A stretch of 64,000 nt of DNA from Dioszegia crocea (Eukaryota > Basidiomycota > Tremellomycetes > Tremellales > Bulleribasidiaceae). Location of the stretch: NCBI GenBank assembly GCA_001600615.1, contig BCKK01000002.1:1084809-1148808 (forward strand). Direction: 5' to 3'. Made by a program: the position numbers and the translations under genes. The notes below the pieces were generated by a model. It was given only the letters and a program-made list of their open reading frames with translations. It made no database searches and was not told the DNA's origin. Shown one piece after another: positions 10,351-21,830 of this stretch; positions within the stretch are counted from its first letter, which is position 1, and each line of letters starts with the position of its first letter.

Positions 10351-13133
10351 CTAGCGTATGACAACCAGCATCACTAATGCTGATAGCCACAATGCCCAGC
10401 TCTGGCCCAATCTCGAGATGGCTGATGAAGTGAGATTTGTTTGCTGAGTCGATGCCTGTGATGCGCTTGCAGAGGCTGAACTGCCAGAAAAGGCGAATTG
10501 TGGCACGCAAATGGACTGGGCTGTGGCCATTGCGGACGCGACGCACTTGCCCATTGCTGATGATGATGCGGAGGCGAGGCAGACCGACGCTGATGAGGCG
10601 GCGCTCTGAGATGCGTTGAGTGTGGTGGAGGTGGTAGCTGCTGAAGGGGCGACAGTGGTAGGGGCGACATCTGGAGCTGTAGATGCTGAAGATGATGCTG
10701 AAAAGAAGTCAGCTCGTGGAGTCTGATATTGAAGATGAAGGCTTACATTCACCACCGGCAGTGACGGTGACAGTCATATACACAGTCGTGACGCCACCAC
10801 TAAAGAATCAGCATGAGTCATGTATGCTAGCATTGTGAATGTACCATTTGGGAGTACCCGAGTCGGGCGTAGCAGAAGGCTGAGCGAAACGGTCGTTATC
10901 AGTACCAGAGGGAGTCGCAGAGGTGGTCTCTTGCGATTCTCCAGCCCCGATACCGTCACCGTTGCCGTCTCCACCCCCGCCGCCACCGCCGCTCTCTGTA
11001 GGCATCGGGAAACCTGTGGTGATGGTCGTACCTCCGCGAACGATCGTGCGGATGACAGTGGCAGGGCGGACTGATATGCCCCCGCTTCGGGTGATGGTGC
11101 GGGTGACAGGGGCCGTAGTTGGCACTGCGATGGTGGTGACGGCTGCCTAATCAGCGGCTGCTCGCTGCTCAAGTCAAGCGAAGAAGAGACTCACTGATCC
11201 CAGCGGATATGGTCCGTGTAACGACCCTTGTAGTGACGCCAGGTTGGAATCGAGTAGTCACGACGGTGGCACCTGGTCGGGTAATTGTAGTGGCAAAGAA
11301 CCTGGTAGTGGGGATGAGAGACGTCATGACCGCTGAATGAAGTCAGCAAGGCTCAGGATCAGCAGTGTGAGGGAGACACTCACTTGGAGTTCCGTTGACG
11401 GTTGAAGTCACCAATCGGGTCTCAGTCTCGACAGTGCTGGCGCTTTCGGTGACAGTCTCCCCAGGTTGCGTGATGGTGATTGCCTCGGGGATTTCCGCAG
11501 TCTCCGTTACCGTCTCAATGGCAGTCTCGGCTGGGAGGGTGATGGTCGACACGACGAAAGCTGTTGTCGGCTCGAGAGTCTCGGTGACAATCTCGCCACC
11601 GGGCACAGTGAATGTTTCCGTCTCAACTTCGGTGACGACGACGGCATCGCCTGGCACCGTGACAGTTTCGACACCAGTTCCGGATAGCATGACGGTTGTC
11701 ACGACACCGGGAACGGTGTTGACCTGCGTGACGGTTTGAGGAGGTGCAGTCGCTACCATTGTAGTCGCGACGCCCTGGACCGTGCTGACGAAAGTCGTGA
11801 CCGACCCAGCGACGACATTGGTGACCGTGACTGTCTGCGGTCCGGCGGTGACCGTGGCAGTCACGACTTGCCCTGGGGCTGTGACCGTACCAGCGGGTTG
11901 CGTGACGGTGACGGCTGGGGCAGTGATGAATTGTGTAGTCACAACCCCAGCAATGGTGGTGGGTACCGCAACCACTGATCCTGGCTGTGTGACTGTAATG
12001 ACTGCCCCGGTTACCGTTGTTGCGGGTAGCGTGTTCGTGACGGTCACCGGTACGCCGTTTACAGTGGTGACACTGGTCGTCACGACACCAGGTTGGGTGA
12101 ACGTGGTAGTAGTTGCTGGGAAATGAGCATTTGATATTGGCTAGACACGGGAAGAGAGGTGTGGACTCACCCAGTGTGGTTGTCACTCTCACCGTCTGTG
12201 CCCCACATGCGGTATCGTCTGGTTGCTGTATATTGTTCTGGTCCAGTGCGATCGCTGTTTGAGCTAGCAGCCGGCCAACGGCCGATGCGCCGGTCTGGAA
12301 GGTGATTGAGGTCTGGCCGAGAGCGATACCCTGGAATCGCGCGCCGACCTGGACGGACATAGCACCAGTGACTGCCCAGAACACCTGAGATGGCCGAACC
12401 CCTCCAAGAAGCGATATACGGGCATTGGGCGATTGTGTGTAGGTACCGCTGAGAATCGTCAGCTAAGGAATGCTTGGGTAGTCACCGAGTTTCGCGACTT
12501 ACGAGATCTGGAAAATGAAAACATCGTTACATGTGCCGGAGAGGATCAAATTTGTGGCGACTCTGACACCAGTTGTGAACTTGTGTACACCCGGGAGTAG
12601 GGTGAGACCGCCGAGATTTCCAGCACCCTCGTTTGTGAAGGTCGGAGCACGACTTTGCGCGTCGGTGTAGGCCGCCTGCATGTCAAGGACAGCGGTGGTG
12701 AGACGGGCTGGAGATGTATTCGCTCCGTACACCTTGCCCGATATTTGCGGTGAGGTAGCTGTCTCATCAGCTCACGTCCGTGATAGTTGGGCGCAGGACT
12801 CACCATATTGACCACTTGCATCAAGAGTAAGGGTCAGACCCGTGGTATCCGACAGGAAAGCGGGACTGATGCCAACATCTCCGCCGATGAAAGAGCTAGG
12901 CACATTGGTGATTGCTGTCTTTGCGAGTAGGGTATAGCCTTCAGCGGTAGCTAGATTGACTGGTGTGACTTGTGCGTAGGCACTGGGCTGTACTGTAAGC
13001 TACAACCCCTAGCCTCACACTTTGCGACTTACAACTGCTAGCAAGACAGTCAGAACCTGGAGCAATCAGCAGTATTCTCAACCTATGCCGGAAGACGTAC
13101 CTGTGCGAACAGTGTGATCTTTGTGCGTCCCAT
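10351..13133 (-). CDS. Ice-binding (DUF3494) protein with Thr/Ser stalk and GPI-type tail
   Basis: Ten exons join in phase: 13133-13101, 13056-13033, 12987-12804, 12758-12503, 12448-12171, 12115-11384, 11332-11195, 11142-10845, 10799-10747 and 10697-10351, giving 780 residues. Residues 1-25 are a signal peptide ending 'PSAYA'. Residues ~27-258 match the ice-binding protein / DUF3494 family, with the opening 'VNLATAEGYTLLAKTAITN', 'GDVGISPA', 'GGLTLLPGVHKFTTG', 'CNDVFIFQIS' and 'FWAVTGAMSVQVGARFQGI' in family order. About 500 residues of Thr/Val/Ser-rich repeats follow, with a Gly-Asp-Gly linker. The end is a Ser/Ala-rich region and a terminal hydrophobic helix ('ALWLSALVMLVVI'), as in GPI-anchored wall proteins. 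Fungal relatives are usually just the domain with a signal peptide. Ice binding itself is inferred from the family only. Confidence 0.85.
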
Positions 13134-15595
13134 GGTGCGTCGATAACTGTGAATGGGTGGCGGGGGGGAAAGTCTTGAAGGATCAAGCTAGAGTGGCGAG
13201 GTATATAGCTAAGAACTGGCTGGCTTAGTGCCGATTCTCTTCAAAAGTCGATCGTCATCGCCGTGCTGCAGGGGCTTTACAGCCAATAGAGGTCGGGGAT
13301 GTGCTCTCCGCTACTGCGTACTCTCGAAGCTCTCTGCTCTCGCCCCCCATCTCGCGGATTTTGATCGCTTGTTCGAGTTGCCCGTCCATCGAAAACTACC
13401 CAATTCCATCGTGTCAACAAAGATTAAATGTTGAGTTTCAGAGTTAGCTCGTGCTGCGGTCCGATGCGCTCATAGTTGGTCATGTTTGTCCAACTGCCGG
13501 GCAAACAAGGAGGATTATGCTGACCGATTGACGGCCACTGGAGAATTTCAGAACAGAAAGAGCTTGTAGAGGAGATTATCTGGCCAGACTTCTCGGAGAA
13601 TTTCAGATCTGTTGCCGTCATTTTGGCGCTAAGGCTTTTCAGATTGTGGCGATCCGACGGAACGTGATACGGCACGGCTCGGAAGAGGCGGGCAACCGAG
13701 TGCCTGGCCCTGACTGATTGTGCCTTCGGAGTTAGAAGCTTAATAGAGGTCCGGAATCTAGAAGAGTGTCGGAGCCGAAGCTCCGAGGACAGCACCGTCA
13801 AGCACCGTCAGTGCTCCGACAGCTCAGCGTTTCTATTGTGCTACGTAGGGTCAGGAGCTGCCGGAGCCCCGAGCTTAGAGCTTAGATATATAGATACTCG
13901 TATCACTGGAATACGTGTCGAAAGCACGACAGAGCCTGACAGAGCCCATCGTTTAGTCCACTTCGGCTGTCCAGCGCCGATTGTCTAGTGGCGAGACAGG
14001 GGGCCTCGAGCGGGGTGTTGGCCAGGGATGGAAGCATGAAACTCCTTATGACACGCTCTATTGTCGATGTCAAGGGAGGATCCGGGATATACCAGTCTAG
14101 CGGAGAGCCAAGCGAACCATACACATAGTATTATCCGTTGCACATGGCCGGGGCCGGCTTCGCCATTGTGCGGGGCCGGAAGATTTGACTGCAAGCAGGC
14201 GGCCACTATCAAGGTGTTCAGACTCCTCATCTGCCACATCAATATGTCGCCGAAGGGACAAGGTCACAGTGGAGATCAGCTGTCGGTTCAAAAGATGCCA
14301 TTCCACGTAAGGCACACCATGTCGAGGTGTAAGCATGCATGAATGGCCAGGTCCACTTCCGAGACATGTGAGACATTCCTTCAATGGTACCGAAGACACC
14401 GCTTCATTCTTGATTTACACTTCGCGGTCTTCGCGAAGCTTGTTGTCTGTACCTCAACCGATCTTGCGTTGAAAGGTCACAGCGTTGCGGATCTTCAACC
14501 GGGCGGCGTTGCCAATAGACTCGTGACAGAGTGATGGCTTACGGAGCGCCGCGGCGATTCATGCATCATTGATCAACCTGGAAGTTCGGAATTCGGATAT
14601 GACTATGCACAGTCTTTAAGCGGAGATATGAGTGAAGACGCGTATTGTGCGCGTACCTGGGACCGGCCCATGCTAGTGACTGGTGTCAGACAGGACTCCG
14701 CGTCCGACGGTCTTGCTACTCTTGTCTGGGATAGCGTGGTTGAATCGGATACATCTTACTACTCCAGCGTCATCGGGTATCTGTGATCACAGCTTGGATA
14801 TGCCAGACCTATCAATTGCAAGTAGCTCGAGTCCGTAGCACATAAGCGACAGAGCGCACCGGTGGCGACTTTAATATTTGTAGAGCGGTACGTTACCGGT
14901 GATGAGAGGGAATATTCCTACATCGATTTTCCTCCTCCTTAGAGCATCCGGTCCGGCTGTGAGGATGAGATATCCCTTTTGAGGACACCCAATTGTAGGC
15001 TCTTCACCCGGTACGACGAGATTTGGCAGCAGGTCTATCAGATGCTGCGAACTGTGGCGAGCTCTGTGCCGCCACTGTCGGACCGATCGGCCACTCGAAT
15101 TGCCGAAAGCGGCTATTCCCCTTGTTGTTGTTATTGCCCGTTTCGGAGCCTCATTCCGCACCATACGTTGGCTGGCTGTGAGTGCACGATGGACTGACTG
15201 CCCTCATCTAATCTAATCTACTCACTCACAGAACATATCATGATCACTCGCTGTCCCTGGCGGACTCAACACTGAGAACCGCCCGTGTCCGTAACAACAT
15301 CATCACCTATCCAGCAACCCGGACCGTTCACATCACCGATAAGATAAGCTCCGCACACGTTCGCTCTCATTCCGACCCCTAACCTCCTGCCACACCTGCA
15401 GACAACTTTATAAAGAGCGCTTGCTCGACCCCAGTGCTAGTCACTGACTCTGAACCGCGGCAAGGACATCCTTCCCATCACGAAGGACCTCCCAACTCCT
15501 TCGTCTCAACAAGCCTCCGCTCACTTACCAATCTGGTACCGGCGACTTCCTTCCTTCTCTCCTTCCACTTCCCGACTCAACACTTTTCGCCCATC
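13134..15595. other. 2.4 kb stretch without a supported gene
   Basis: Between the ice-binding gene and MAF1, which point away from each other. Open frames here are under 130 codons, lack family resemblance and have no convincing splice chains. I see a perfect hairpin at about 13769-13786 (7-bp arms around CGAA), a nearby repeated 10-mer (agcaccgtca twice at 13791-13810), and a CT-rich leader with short ctaat repeats near 15205-15600 that is probably the MAF1 promoter and 5' UTR. No tRNA or rRNA gene was recognised. A decayed element or a non-coding transcript is possible but unsupported. Confidence 0.5.
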
Positions 15596-17339
15596 ATGAA
15601 GTACATGCAGTATCCTGAGCTCGACAACCTTTCTGCGGCCCTGTCGACCTCTCCGGCGCCAGAGACCAAGGTCAATGTTCGATTCGAAATCTACTCAGTC
15701 AAGCCCATCCGGGGGGAAAGGAAGATGTTCAAGGAAATGGAGGAGGCATATATGAGTGGTCAGGATGAGATGGAAGAGTGAGTATCACTTCTAGTCCTGA
15801 CCCGGATCAATCGTACTGATGGGAAGGATGAGCTTCTCTCCGGAAATGAAGGAAGCGGGATTGAGTAGCTGTTTTGGGCGGCTGGACGAGAAGGAAAGTC
15901 GGTGAGTTGTCTATGTACTCTTCAGTCTGAATAGTACTGATCGCACAGCAAAATTCACTTCCAGCTCGTGTCAACTTTGAACGCGTCTTTCCCCGACCAT
16001 GACTTCACCTCCTTGCGACCCGATCACTTTACGCGGGAACCCAACGCAGCTGTGGTTCTGGGTCACCTAAGCGGTAACGTCTTGGGGCAGGGATCGGCTC
16101 TGTAAGACTATGGTCCGAGCAGGGAAGGATCGAGCTGACATACAGTATGGGACCACCAAGCTCGTCACCACTCCTTCACGCACTCTCATCCTCCCCTTCT
16201 GGCGTGCCCCAATTCCCCTTCAAGGCAGAGCATACTCGCGTCCTCCAAGAAGTCATCGATCTTGACTCATGCGAAGTCTACTCGTGGTTCCCATCACCAG
16301 AGTACGACCCACACGCCGAGCCGGAGGACGGCGAGCTGTCTGACGATGGGTTCGAACCTGAAGAGGATCTCCTGGACGAGTCGATGGAAGTGGATATGGA
16401 CGTGGACGAGAACGAGACTGAGGCGAGTTGGGGACAGGCGGGAATGGAGCTAGATGTGGGGACAGAGCCCATCTTAGGTGGAGGGGTCATGGAGACCCGG
16501 CGAAGAAGCAGTAGGACGAAACGTCGGCCGTCTGGGACGGAAACGGCAATGCTGCCCCCTGCTCTACCGAATCGACTATCCGACGAAGACACGAGCAGAA
16601 GGGCGGGGCGTTTGCTATGGAGCACGAATTACTTCTTCTACTCCAAGTAGGTCCCCCTTTTCCAACTTGCCGAACTTCCCGCTGATGGAGCAGACGCCAA
16701 AAGCGCATCCTCTTCCTCACCTGCTGGTGCAGGAAACGAACAGCCTTCCTTCTCTCCGGTCCGACCGAGACAGCATTCCCAGCGCCCATCTCATCTTCCT
16801 CATCATACACACCACCCTCTCTCATGTCCTCTCTCGCACACCGTACACGTACGCGCACGCGGCCCAAGCCATCTACTCGGCCCCTCAAAAAGCAGTCCCA
16901 CCCAAATCTGACACCGGCCAAAGGTCGAGGCGAGGACGTCGACATCTCTTCCCTCATACCCATCAGAGGTATGGAGACGCCCCGGCCGTCCGCAAGTTCG
17001 GCCAGGCTTGCATCATCCGCCCCGGCACAAACGGGCTTTCTGTCGAGTCCATCGGGGCAAAGTGCTTTTGCGAGGATGTCGGCCGGCGGATTCAAACCTC
17101 GAATGCCAGCTCGCGTGATGATCAATGCTGCGAAAATGAGCGAGATGTCTACAAATATCGAGGCTGATGCCGAGGGAGCTGCAGGGGGGCGTAAAGGTGC
17201 AGAAGGGGTGGCAGAGGTGGACAGGATCCGGAAAGAGCGAAGTGAGAGTACGAGCTCGCCAGGGGCGAATCTACTCCAAGCGGGTATGGGCGACGCTCAG
17301 GGAGCTGGTGAAGTCAAGGGGAAGCGGGCGAAGGTGTAG
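15596..17339 (+). CDS. MAF1: Maf1, repressor of RNA polymerase III
   Basis: Global negative regulator of Pol III that acts under starvation or stress. Exons 15596-15777, 15827-15901, 15949-16101, 16146-16646 and 16694-17339 give 518 residues. The N-terminus 'MKYMQYPELDNLSAALS' and the block 'VNVRFEIYSVKPIRGERK' match Maf1 box A. 'CEVYSWFPSPEYDP' and 'LLWSTNYFFYSKRQKRILFL' match the later boxes. An intron interrupts the codon for the Lys in this last motif. Box B-C spacing is widened by an acidic insertion with an Arg/Lys patch ('RRRSSRTKRRPSG') that could be a nuclear localisation signal or phosphorylation region. The C-terminal 190 residues are disordered and basic. The family is usually 250-400 residues. 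Confidence 0.93.
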
Positions 17340-17646
17340 AGCCGATCAGGTGTCTGAGGTCTGGGTTGTGGTTGTGTTTGCTCATGTGGTACCTTCGCAT
17401 TCTCCTTCATTCGTTCTGTTCCACTTTGTATAATCATTCATTTGTCTATACGTTTAGCTCTTTGCGTTGTAGAGTTCGTAGCTCGCAGTGTGAGCCGTTG
17501 TGTGATGTATCAGCCTGGCCATCATGCCAGCAGGCTTCGATTTGGCGGTACTAACTTCGCTGAGTTGCCCGCGGCAAATCCGACCTGTTCCCAGAACTTG
17601 AAGTGATGCCACTCTTCTCTCAACAACACCTTCACCTTGATTCAAT

Positions 17647-18824
17647 ATGTCCTCATCTAGCGCGTTGACCATCCTGACAGCGGCAGATGTGGACCGTGTT
17701 CTAGCTGCCCTCGACCTGGAGAAGGCCATCGCATCGCAAGCGGCGGTCTTCGACGCGTTCTCATCCTCAGACTCCGGTTCCACGTCAACCAGTACCCTTC
17801 CCCCAATCCAAAATCCGCACAGAACGACAATCGAGACTGAGCTGTCTACGAGCCTGTTTATGCCAGCCCGAGTGGCCGAGCTTGGCGGATCAACATGCAA
17901 AATCGTCTCGGTCCCCAAGGCGTCGGCGGGTCCTGACGAAAGTGGGGGATTACCGGCAGTGACGGTTGTCTTGGATGATAAGGGTGCAGTGAGAGGTTTG
18001 GTCAATGCAAGACGGCTAACTGCTATGCGGAATGCTTGTGGTGAGTGCGTTGTACAGCCTGCCCAGATCTAGAAATGCTGACTCCGATCTCAGGCTCAGC
18101 CCTTTTCCTCCGACGATACCCCCTCGCGGAGCCTATACGCAATTGCGTCTTCTTTGGATCAGGCGAGCAGATCTATGCCCATGCTTCGGTCTTTCTCAGG
18201 CTATACCCATCGATCCAGTCATGCACCTTCGTCATCCGGCGCATGAGCGCGCGCGCGGACTCACTCGTCAACCGCATCCAAGCGGAACATCCACACAGCA
18301 ATGCCCAACTGCTTGTCTCACAACCACCAGCCTCCCAATCGCCTGCAGTCAGAACCCCGATGTCGGATTATCTGGATGGGATGATACGCCAGGCTCAAAT
18401 CATCGTCACGGCTACCTCATCCCAGCAGGCGCTGTTCGACTCGACTCCTGTCTCCGCTGGGACGCGCGTGATCATGATCGGGTCTTACAAGCCCCACATG
18501 CGCGAAGTGGACGACGCTCTAGTCAGGCGAGCCAACAGTATAGTCGTCGATTCCAGGAAGGCTTGTCTGCAGGAGGCAGGGGAGCTCATTGCGGCTGGAC
18601 TAGGGGAAGGCGATCTGGAAGAGCTGGGATCGGGCCAAGCGGGAGAGACGGGCCCAGAGGACATCATCCTCTTCAAGAGCGTGGGTTCTTCTGAGTGTAC
18701 GACAGCGATAGTACTGACAATACAGGTGGGCCTAGGAGTCCAGGATGTGGCCATAGCCAAGCTTGTGCTGGATGAGGCGATCAGTATGGGCATTGGGACT
18801 CGCATAGATGGATTCGACGGATAA
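17647..18824 (+). CDS. Ornithine cyclodeaminase / mu-crystallin family protein
   Basis: NAD(P)-dependent Rossmann enzyme family (ornithine cyclodeaminase, ketimine reductase, alanine dehydrogenase-like). Exons 17647-18040, 18094-18680 and 18726-18824 give 359 residues, the usual length. Family features are the N-terminal 'LTAADVDRVL', the strand-turn 'GAVRGLVNARRLTAMRNAC', the nucleotide-binding region ('NCVFFGSGEQIYAHASVF', where the common GxGxQA motif reads GSGEQI), 'QIIVTATSSQ' and the C-terminal 'VGLGVQDVAIAKLVLDEA'. The first Gly-rich motif lies just after an intron. The changed motif suggests a divergent substrate or weaker dinucleotide binding. I cannot name the reaction. Confidence 0.85.
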
Positions 18825-19131
18825 ACTTTTGATAAGGAGTCACCCGATATACTTAATGGCAATTCATATAGTTACCGAGACCTATCTCGCTGTCATCTGC
18901 TCTCCGGCGGGCCGACCATGGACTCTGGGCACTAAGCCTAGTCGATCAACCGTCAATCCGCTTGGATTCGCCACCCACAGGTCTCGATTGATGTTTTACG
19001 TAAGATGACAATGAGTCACTTTTGGTTTGCCGATCGACTTGCGTCTGCGGACCGAGATCCTGCTCATCTCAACTTTTATACTTGCTCTCCATACTCCTTT
19101 TACTTCCTCCATATCCACAGCAAACGCAGCG

Positions 19132-20805
19132 ATGAACCCAATGAGACCCCTTGCGAGGTCTTTGCTACTGGCAAGTAGGCCTTCAACCGCCAGGCCGATC
19201 TCGGTCTGCCGCCATGTTCGCCTCCTGACCACCCCTACCCGACCCCTCCAGGCCAGCGTGTCAAGTATCAACGTCGAGAAGATACGAGAAGACCCAGGAG
19301 AGGTCGATGAGGGAGATATCATCGGTGATAAATCTGCAGACGGCGATGGTGAGACTTTTGGTCTGTGCTCCAGAATTCGCCGCTGACTTTTTTTTCCAGA
19401 GATGTTCGGTTTCAAGCTAAACCCTGTGTCGACCAAGACTGGTGGGAACGCCAAGGTATCTGGTCGGCCGATCTACCTTGACATGCAGGCGACGACGCCG
19501 ATGGATCCTCGGGTGCTGGACAAGATGTTGCCGTTCTTCACGGAGCAGTACGGGAACCCGCACTCGCGGACACATGCGTATGGTTGGGAGGCGGAGGCCG
19601 GCGTGGATGAGGCGAGACAGCATGTGGCTGCTCTGATTGGTGCTGGGGAGAAGGATGTGGTGTTCACTAGCGGAGCGACGGAGAGCAACAACATGTTTAT
19701 TAAGGGAATTGCAAAGTTCCATCAGGGCAAGAGGAGGCATATCATCACCACCCAAACGGTCAGTCAAGTTCCAGATGTCAAGTAGCTTGAACGATAACAA
19801 GGGCCTCAAGCTGATCTTTCAGGAGCACAAGTGTGTGCTAGATTCTTGCCGATACCTCTCGAACCAAGGGTTCGAAATCACCTATCTCCCCGTCCTCCCC
19901 AACGGTCTCGTCTCCCTCTCTGAGCTTCGCTCCGCCCTCCGCCCCGACACCTCCCTCGTCTCCATCATGATGGTCAACAACGAGATTGGTGTCATCCAGC
20001 CCATGAAGGAGATATCCGATGTGCTCCGCGAATACGCCAAAGAGCACAAGGTGCCCAAAGCCCACTTCCACACCGATGCCGCGCAAGCGCTCGGTAAGAT
20101 CCCAATCAACGTCGATGAGATGGGAATCGACGTGATGAGTCTTTCCGGACACAAGATCTACGGACCGAAGGGTGTTGGCGCGGCCTACGTACGTCGGCGA
20201 CCTAGAGTCAGGATCGAGCCTCTTATTCACGGTGGTGGACAGGAGCGAGGATTGAGGAGCGGGACGGTACCTGCGCCACTAGTTGTCGGGCTCGGAGAGG
20301 CTTGCAGGATCGCCCTAAATGAGATGGAGGCGGACCACAAGCGGGTCAAGGAGCTCAGTGACCGATTGGTGAACGGGATCTGTAACGAGGTCAGCCATAT
20401 CGTCAGGAATGGTGACCCGAACGGATACCCTGGGTGTGTCAACTTGTCATTCTCATACGTCGAGGGAGAATCGCTCTTGATGGCTTTGAAGGTGAGCTGT
20501 GACGTACAACCCAAAATCGGACTTTTGCTGACCTGGACCCATAGGACATTGCCCTCTCCTCCGGATCGGCATGCACTTCAGCGTCACTCGAACCATCCTA
20601 CGTTCTCCGTGCGCTCGGTGCCGCAGAGGACATGGCACACTCATCCCTCCGATTCGGTATCGGCCGATTCACGACTGAAGCCGAGATTGACCTGGTCGTC
20701 GCTCGGATCGTGTCGGTCGTGACGAGGTTGAGGGAGATGAGCCCGCTCTGGGAGATGGTACAGGAAGGGATCGACATTAGCAAGATTGAGTGGGCGGCGC
20801 ATTAG
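19132..20805 (+). CDS. NFS1: Nfs1, mitochondrial cysteine desulfurase
   Basis: PLP enzyme that takes sulfur from cysteine for Fe-S cluster assembly and tRNA thiolation. Exons 19132-19348, 19400-19758, 19823-20491 and 20545-20805 give 501 residues. The first ~70 residues are Arg/Ser-rich and act as a mitochondrial presequence. Visible landmarks are '[20 protein letters not shown]', '[10 protein letters not shown]', '[10 protein letters not shown]', '[12 protein letters not shown]', the PLP lysine in '[12 protein letters not shown]', '[12 protein letters not shown]' and the catalytic cysteine in '[14 protein letters not shown]'. The C-terminus '[18 protein letters not shown]' is typical of the eukaryotic enzyme. 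Upstream is the cyclodeaminase homologue on the same strand; SUS1 converges from the right. Confidence 0.96.
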
Positions 20806-20942
20806 TCTGGATATTACTGAGTGAAAAGGGGTTGTAGTGTACAGATTAGTCGGGATGATAGATATCTTGTGGAGTGCGAGGTCAGACACCTTCGCTATAA
20901 AGCCGGAAAGTTACATGAGACCACTACAGCCCAAACTCCACT

Positions 20943-21545
20943 TCATGCTGGTTCAACTTCTCGATCCAACACTGCTCCAATCTCCTGTACTACCGCTACG
21001 CGTAACGAAGGATCTAGCGTGTCTATCGCGGGTCAACTTTGTCTAGGGTCGTACTAAGGAATCAAGACCAAGACTTACCTTTCGCTTTCGTGAGGACTTC
21101 TGCTAATAGCGTATCAAGCTTTGGCTCCTCCTGCTGCCTAGCTCTTTCTGCAGAGTATTAGCATGTCTACTAGTAGCAAAGTTGGTCCTCGACCAGAGCT
21201 TGGGAAAACAGGATATACCTTTGGCGAAATCCTTCAAATCATCTGCAAATCCAACTTCTTCTAGCTTTGCTCGGAGTAATTTCGATATTCTACATCGCCG
21301 TCAGCGTGGTTTTGCACACATACCACGGAGCCAGTTCAGACACCTCAGAGATAAGAGACCCAAGCGGAGCATCTTTCATCAGAGAGACCGAGAGCCGAGT
21401 CGCAGGGATCATGACTGTGAACCGTTTGGCAAGGGGCACAGACTGACCTATCCCAATCGCCCGTCTCTATCAGTCGCTTGCGGATCGTGCTGATCGTCTC
21501 TGTATCCAGATCTGGCGGCACTGGCTGAGCTGATGCAGGAGCCAT
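20943..21545 (-). CDS. SUS1: Sus1/ENY2, SAGA deubiquitinase and TREX-2 subunit
   Basis: Small helical protein that links SAGA histone deubiquitination to mRNA export through TREX-2. Exons 21545-21448, 21289-21219, 21147-21079 and 21022-20943 join in phase to 105 residues, the family length. 'TISTIRKRLIETGDWDR' matches the conserved start of ENY2 ('KLIETGE'), 'ISKLLRAKLEEVGFADDLK' the second helix, 'LDTLLAEVLTKAK' the third and 'VAVVQEIGAVLDREVEPA' the last. Each exon is under 100 nt, so simple ORF finding misses the gene. It converges on NFS1 with ~137 bp between the stops. Confidence 0.9.
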
Positions 21546-21830
21546 GATGAGGTGAGGTGTGGTGTATGCTGAGAAGGTCAGAGCGAGAAGGCAAGCCCTT
21601 TAGACGCCTCCACGGATAAATTCCGGCTAAATTCTGAAACACGATTACAGGCGAGCGATCGATATGGGCAGGCTGGTGGTGCATTTGTAGCAAGCTGCAA
21701 GTGCTTCTGGGTGCAGACTGATCCGAGTCTACGGTTTGTCTAGACCAGGCAAAAAGCAGACGTGTATTGAAATGCATGTGCCGAAGACCCGCCTCTAAAT
21801 GTGTGTCACAGATCAAGAAGAATTTGAAAT

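Noticed and set aside
11395..12126. Long Val/Thr/Gly open frames on the plus strand opposite the ice-binding gene's stalk
   Set aside because: They mirror the low-complexity Thr/Val repeat on the minus strand. They lack independent splice sites and family resemblance.
13761..13830. Possible terminator-like or structured RNA hairpins
   Set aside because: The arms are short (7 bp), nothing flanks them, and a factor-independent terminator has no meaning in a fungal nucleus.
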